DNA of 64,000 nt from Maridesulfovibrio sp. GTDB lineage: Bacteria; Desulfobacterota; Desulfovibrionia; Desulfovibrionales; Desulfovibrionaceae. The DNA is taken from positions 124,001-188,000 of the forward strand of contig NZ_OY781616.1 of the NCBI RefSeq assembly GCF_963677005.1, read 5' to 3'. Positions 61,475-64,000 of the stretch are shown here, one piece after another (the stretch's first letter is position 1; each line of letters begins with the position of its first letter). A program made the position numbers and the translations under genes. Under the pieces are notes generated by a model. It was given only the letters and a program-made list of their open reading frames with translations. It had not been told where the DNA came from and searched no databases.

Positions 61475-61494
61475 CCGACTGAGTGCTCAGTCGG
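61475..61494. promoter_or_regulatory. Proximal TetR-type operator
   Basis: CCGACTGAG-TG-CTCAGTCGG is a perfect 20-bp palindrome, 25 bases before the regulator start and just past the predicted -10 element. Probable autoregulatory site of the TetR protein. Confidence 0.75.
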
Positions 61495-61518
61495 TTTTTA
61501 GGAGCAAGAGGAGAAAGG

Positions 61519-62112
61519 ATGACCAAGATGTCTAAGAAGAAGGCGGCGATACTGGAGGCTGCCACCATGCTTTTTGCCAACAAGGGCTTTGCGGACACTT
61601 CCATGCAGGAACTGTCCACCATAACCGGGGCGGCAGAGGGTACAATATTCTATCATTTCAAAAGCAAGGAGCAGCTTCTGCTGAGTATCCTTGAAATCAC
61701 CAAGGAGAGGATTCTGGTGGAGTTTTCCGATCACATGGAAAATCATGCCCCGGGAACCGGTGTAGAAATGATGGAAGAGGTGGTGGCATTCTACCTTCTT
61801 CTTGCAGGACGGATGGAACATCAGTTTCTTTTGTTGCACCGGCTTTTTCTTTACCAGTTTGCTGAAAGCAGACCTGAATTTCGGGAACACCTGGAAGAAA
61901 TCTACAACTGTCTGGTCCTTCTTTTCGAGCAGGCCATACAAAGAGGGTTGGAGGACGGTTCCATTGGCGGGGTGAATCCGAGAAAGAGTGCACTCATCAT
62001 TTTCACGATGGTTGATGGTTTAGTGAGATTCAAAAATTTTAATCTCTACGATGCGGGGGCGCTGTTCAATGACTTGATCGAGTCTATCCGCAGAATGTTG
62101 AAACCTGAATAG
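61519..62112 (+). CDS. TetR/AcrR-family transcriptional regulator
   Basis: A 197-residue repressor-type protein. The N-terminal HTH (about 5-50; ILEAATMLFANKGFADTSM then IFYHFKSKEQLL) is the canonical TetR DNA-binding domain, followed by a helical ligand-binding domain (about 60-195). I chose the ATG at 61519, five bases past GAGGAG. It is followed after nine bases by the SulP gene, and a perfect palindrome lies in its promoter. Autorepression and control of the anion transporter are strongly suggested. The ligand is unknown. Confidence 0.93.
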   Translation: MTKMSKKKAAILEAATMLFANKGFADTSMQELSTITGAAEGTIFYHFKSKEQLLLSILEITKERILVEFSDHMENHAPGTGVEMMEEVVAFYLLLAGRMEHQFLLLHRLFLYQFAESRPEFREHLEEIYNCLVLLFEQAIQRGLEDGSIGGVNPRKSALIIFTMVDGLVRFKNFNLYDAGALFNDLIESIRRMLKPE

Positions 62113-62121
62113 GGGTGTTTA

Positions 62122-64000
62122 ATGCTTACCAGAATTTTCCCTTTTATGGGCTGGTTCAAAAAGTACAGTGGAGCGGCTTTCAGAGCGGATATAATTTCCG
62201 GTCTTACCGTTGCGCTTGTTCTTATCCCCCAGTCCATGGCGTATGCGCAGCTCGCGGGCATGCCTGCTTACTACGGCCTTTACGCCTCCCTGCTTCCTCC
62301 CATGGTTGCAGCTCTTTTCGGCTCCAGCCGGCAACTGGCCACCGGGCCGGTTGCGGTTGTTTCGCTTATGACCGCAGCTTCCCTGGAACCGCTGGCTACT
62401 GCCGGAAGTGAAGGGTACATAGCTTACGCCCTGCTTCTGGCCCTGCTTGTAGGGGTTTTCCAGTTTCTGCTCGGTGTGTTGCGGTTGGGCCTTGTTGTCA
62501 ACTTTCTTTCCCACCCGGTTGTCAACGGCTTCACCAACGCGGCAGCAATAATTATTGCCTCTTCCCAGCTTTCCAAGATGTTCGGCGTCTATGTGGACAA
62601 GGCCGACCTGCAGTACGAAACCATCGTGCGGGTCGTAAAGGCGGCTGTCCATTATACTCATTTCCCGTCATTGGGAATGGGCATACTTGCTTTCGCCATC
62701 ATGGTCGGGCTCAAGAAAATCAACCCCAAAATTCCGAATGTTCTCTGCGCGGTTGTGATTACCACCGTGCTTTCATGGGCAATCGGTTTCAACCATGATA
62801 CCGCTGTAAATGTATCCGCTATCCAGGATGCGCGTGCTGTTGAAGTCATTGGCGAATTCAACAAGTCCGTGAACGGCATTGAAGAACTTGCTTTCAAACG
62901 CACACAGCTTGCGGCTCTTGAAGACAAGGCCAAGGCCGAAAAGAACAGGATCGGTTATTTTGATGCCGAACACGACCTGCAGGTGCTCAACTATCAGGTC
63001 AATCTGCTTAAACACAAATCGCATGAATACCGCGCTGAACTGCGTTCCATGCTTTTCAGCGGAGTGGAGCAGTCCGACGGCTCCATTGTTTTCTTCCCGC
63101 AGGGTAAAGTTCCCGCAGGGATGAAAGATGACGGACGCACCTGGCGCATCAAAGTCGGCAATAAGCCTTTGAGCACAGAATCCCTCAGGATGATGGGCGG
63201 CGGTGCAGTTGTCGGGAATGTTCCTTCCGGTTTCCCTCCGCTGGCCGTACCTGCAATGGACTTGAAAGTCATACTGAAGCTGCTGCCGTTTGCGGTCATC
63301 ATCTCACTGCTCGGTTTCATGGAAGCCATTTCCATTGCAAAGGCCATGGCAGCAAAAACCGGGCAGAGGCTTGATCCCAACCAGGAACTTATCGGTCAGG
63401 GTCTTGCCAACGTTTTAGGTGCATGCTGTTCCGCATACCCCGCATCCGGGTCTTTCTCCAGGTCTGCGGTCAACCTCCAGGCCGGTGCTGTCACCGGGCT
63501 TTCCAGCGTGTTCACTTCCGGTATTGTCGCCGTTACGCTGTTGTTCTTCACCCCGCTGCTCTACCATCTGCCGCAGGCCGTTCTGGCTGCAGTTATCATG
63601 ATGGCTGTTATCGGGCTGATCAACGCATCCGGTTTCATCCACGCATGGAAGGCGCAGAAATACGATGGCGCCATTTCCGTGATCTCTTTTGTCGCCACTC
63701 TGTCATTTGCTCCGCATCTTGATAAGGGTATCATGATCGGTGTGGCTCTTTCCCTCGGTGTTTTTCTTTACAAGAGCATGCGCCCCAACGTGGCGGCTCT
63801 CTCCAAGGGAGAAGATTCCGTTCTGCGTGATGCCAGCATCCACGGACTCCGTGAGTGCGATCATATCGCTGTGGTACGTTTTGACGGTCCGCTCTTCTTT
63901 GCCAACGCAAGTTTCCTTGAAGATCAGATCACTGACCGTCTGCTTAACATGCCCAAGCTCAGGCATCTGATTCTGGTCTGCAACGGGATAAACGACATTG
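62122..64000 (+). CDS. SulP-family anion transporter with large extra-membrane insert (partial, 3' end outside window)
   Basis: The first 626 residues are visible. SulP motif VALVLIPQSMAYAQLAGMPAYYGLY near 30-53 starts a transmembrane domain of about twelve segments. An unusual soluble insertion of about 125 residues (about 234-360), rich in Lys, Glu and Leu heptads (coiled-coil-like), interrupts it before GNVPSGFPPLAVP. The STAS domain begins near 570 (VVRFDGPLFFANASF). SulP proteins carry sulfate, bicarbonate or other anions; sulfate is attractive in a sulfate reducer but unproven. The frame stays open to base 64000. Cotranscribed with the TetR gene. Confidence 0.9.
   Translation, partial: MLTRIFPFMGWFKKYSGAAFRADIISGLTVALVLIPQSMAYAQLAGMPAYYGLYASLLPPMVAALFGSSRQLATGPVAVVSLMTAASLEPLATAGSEGYIAYALLLALLVGVFQFLLGVLRLGLVVNFLSHPVVNGFTNAAAIIIASSQLSKMFGVYVDKADLQYETIVRVVKAAVHYTHFPSLGMGILAFAIMVGLKKINPKIPNVLCAVVITTVLSWAIGFNHDTAVNVSAIQDARAVEVIGEFNKSVNGIEELAFKRTQLAALEDKAKAEKNRIGYFDAEHDLQVLNYQVNLLKHKSHEYRAELRSMLFSGVEQSDGSIVFFPQGKVPAGMKDDGRTWRIKVGNKPLSTESLRMMGGGAVVGNVPSGFPPLAVPAMDLKVILKLLPFAVIISLLGFMEAISIAKAMAAKTGQRLDPNQELIGQGLANVLGACCSAYPASGSFSRSAVNLQAGAVTGLSSVFTSGIVAVTLLFFTPLLYHLPQAVLAAVIMMAVIGLINASGFIHAWKAQKYDGAISVISFVATLSFAPHLDKGIMIGVALSLGVFLYKSMRPNVAALSKGEDSVLRDASIHGLRECDHIAVVRFDGPLFFANASFLEDQITDRLLNMPKLRHLILVCNGINDI

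Larger units (their letters stand above)
61150..61518. other. Regulatory region upstream of the TetR-SulP operon
   Basis: A 369-base AT-rich region holding the aminotransferase terminator, two palindromic ACTGAG/CTCAGT sites (61293-61316 and 61475-61494), a further half-type site near 61251-61265, and a predicted promoter (61440-61468). Confidence 0.75.

Overview
The window looks like a chromosomal segment of a sulfate-reducing deltaproteobacterium of the order Desulfovibrionales, probably a marine Desulfovibrio/Maridesulfovibrio-type species. This is inferred from gene content: hybrid-cluster protein (Hcp) with several ferredoxins and a Crp/Fnr (HcpR-like) regulator, an approx. 1180-residue FAD/Fe-S lactate/glycolate-type oxidoreductase, CarD next to rho and pth, abundant chemotaxis and two-component genes, and short intergenic repeats. 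No 16S rRNA is present, so the species is not assignable from the sequence alone. There is no CRISPR array, insertion sequence or prophage.

Layout. 1-9.7 kb is mostly minus-strand housekeeping: M48 peptidase (cut by the window edge), an alpha/beta hydrolase on plus, then rho, carD, pth, rplY, prs, tRNA-Gln(UUG), ispE and a DegP-type protease. 9.9-12.4 kb is a plus-strand operon of a small acidic protein, a PAP2 phosphatase and an ArnT-like glycosyltransferase. 12.6-17.1 kb holds a receiver-HDOD protein, a YbjQ-like protein and a BarA-like hybrid kinase. 17.3-23.6 kb has NAD synthetase, a DUF115/Maf-like protein and a cysteine synthase fused to a degenerate cysteinyl-tRNA synthetase. 23.8-25.4 kb is an AT-rich two-gene ATPase/putative nuclease module. 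25.5-34.0 kb has a CHASE2 adenylate cyclase opposite a type I secretion locus (TolC, ABC, HlyD, TPR-glycosyltransferase). 34.2-37.5 kb holds CheV, a DUF3859/SPOR-like protein, a methyltransferase and the Crp/Fnr regulator.

37.6-42.9 kb is an Hcp/ferredoxin redox cluster. It includes a siroheme-reductase-like ferredoxin, a membrane polyferredoxin, a small ferredoxin, hcp and a second ferredoxin. A perfect TTGACC-N2-GGTCAA box is centred 41.5 bp upstream of the inferred hcp start site, suggesting activation by the adjacent HcpR-like regulator as a nitric-oxide/nitrosative-stress unit. 43.3-48.2 kb is a complete branched-chain amino-acid ABC transporter (livF, G, M, H, K). 48.8-53 kb has a methyl-accepting chemotaxis protein, a Cys-rich lipoprotein and a CheA-P1-like/aminotransferase fusion that has lost the key residues of both halves. 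53.3-64 kb has a ferritin-like protein, a hypothetical protein, mltG-ruvX, a frameshifted FAD/Fe-S oxidoreductase, a class V aminotransferase, and a TetR regulator with clear palindromic operators upstream of a SulP anion transporter (cut by the right edge).

The best candidates for undescribed biology are the double-pseudoenzyme P1-aminotransferase fusion (51.4-53.0 kb), the cysteine synthase/pseudo-CysRS fusion (21.3-23.6 kb) and the ATPase/PD-(D/E)XK-like pair (23.8-25.4 kb). All functional proposals are inferences from motifs read by eye; no database search was possible.
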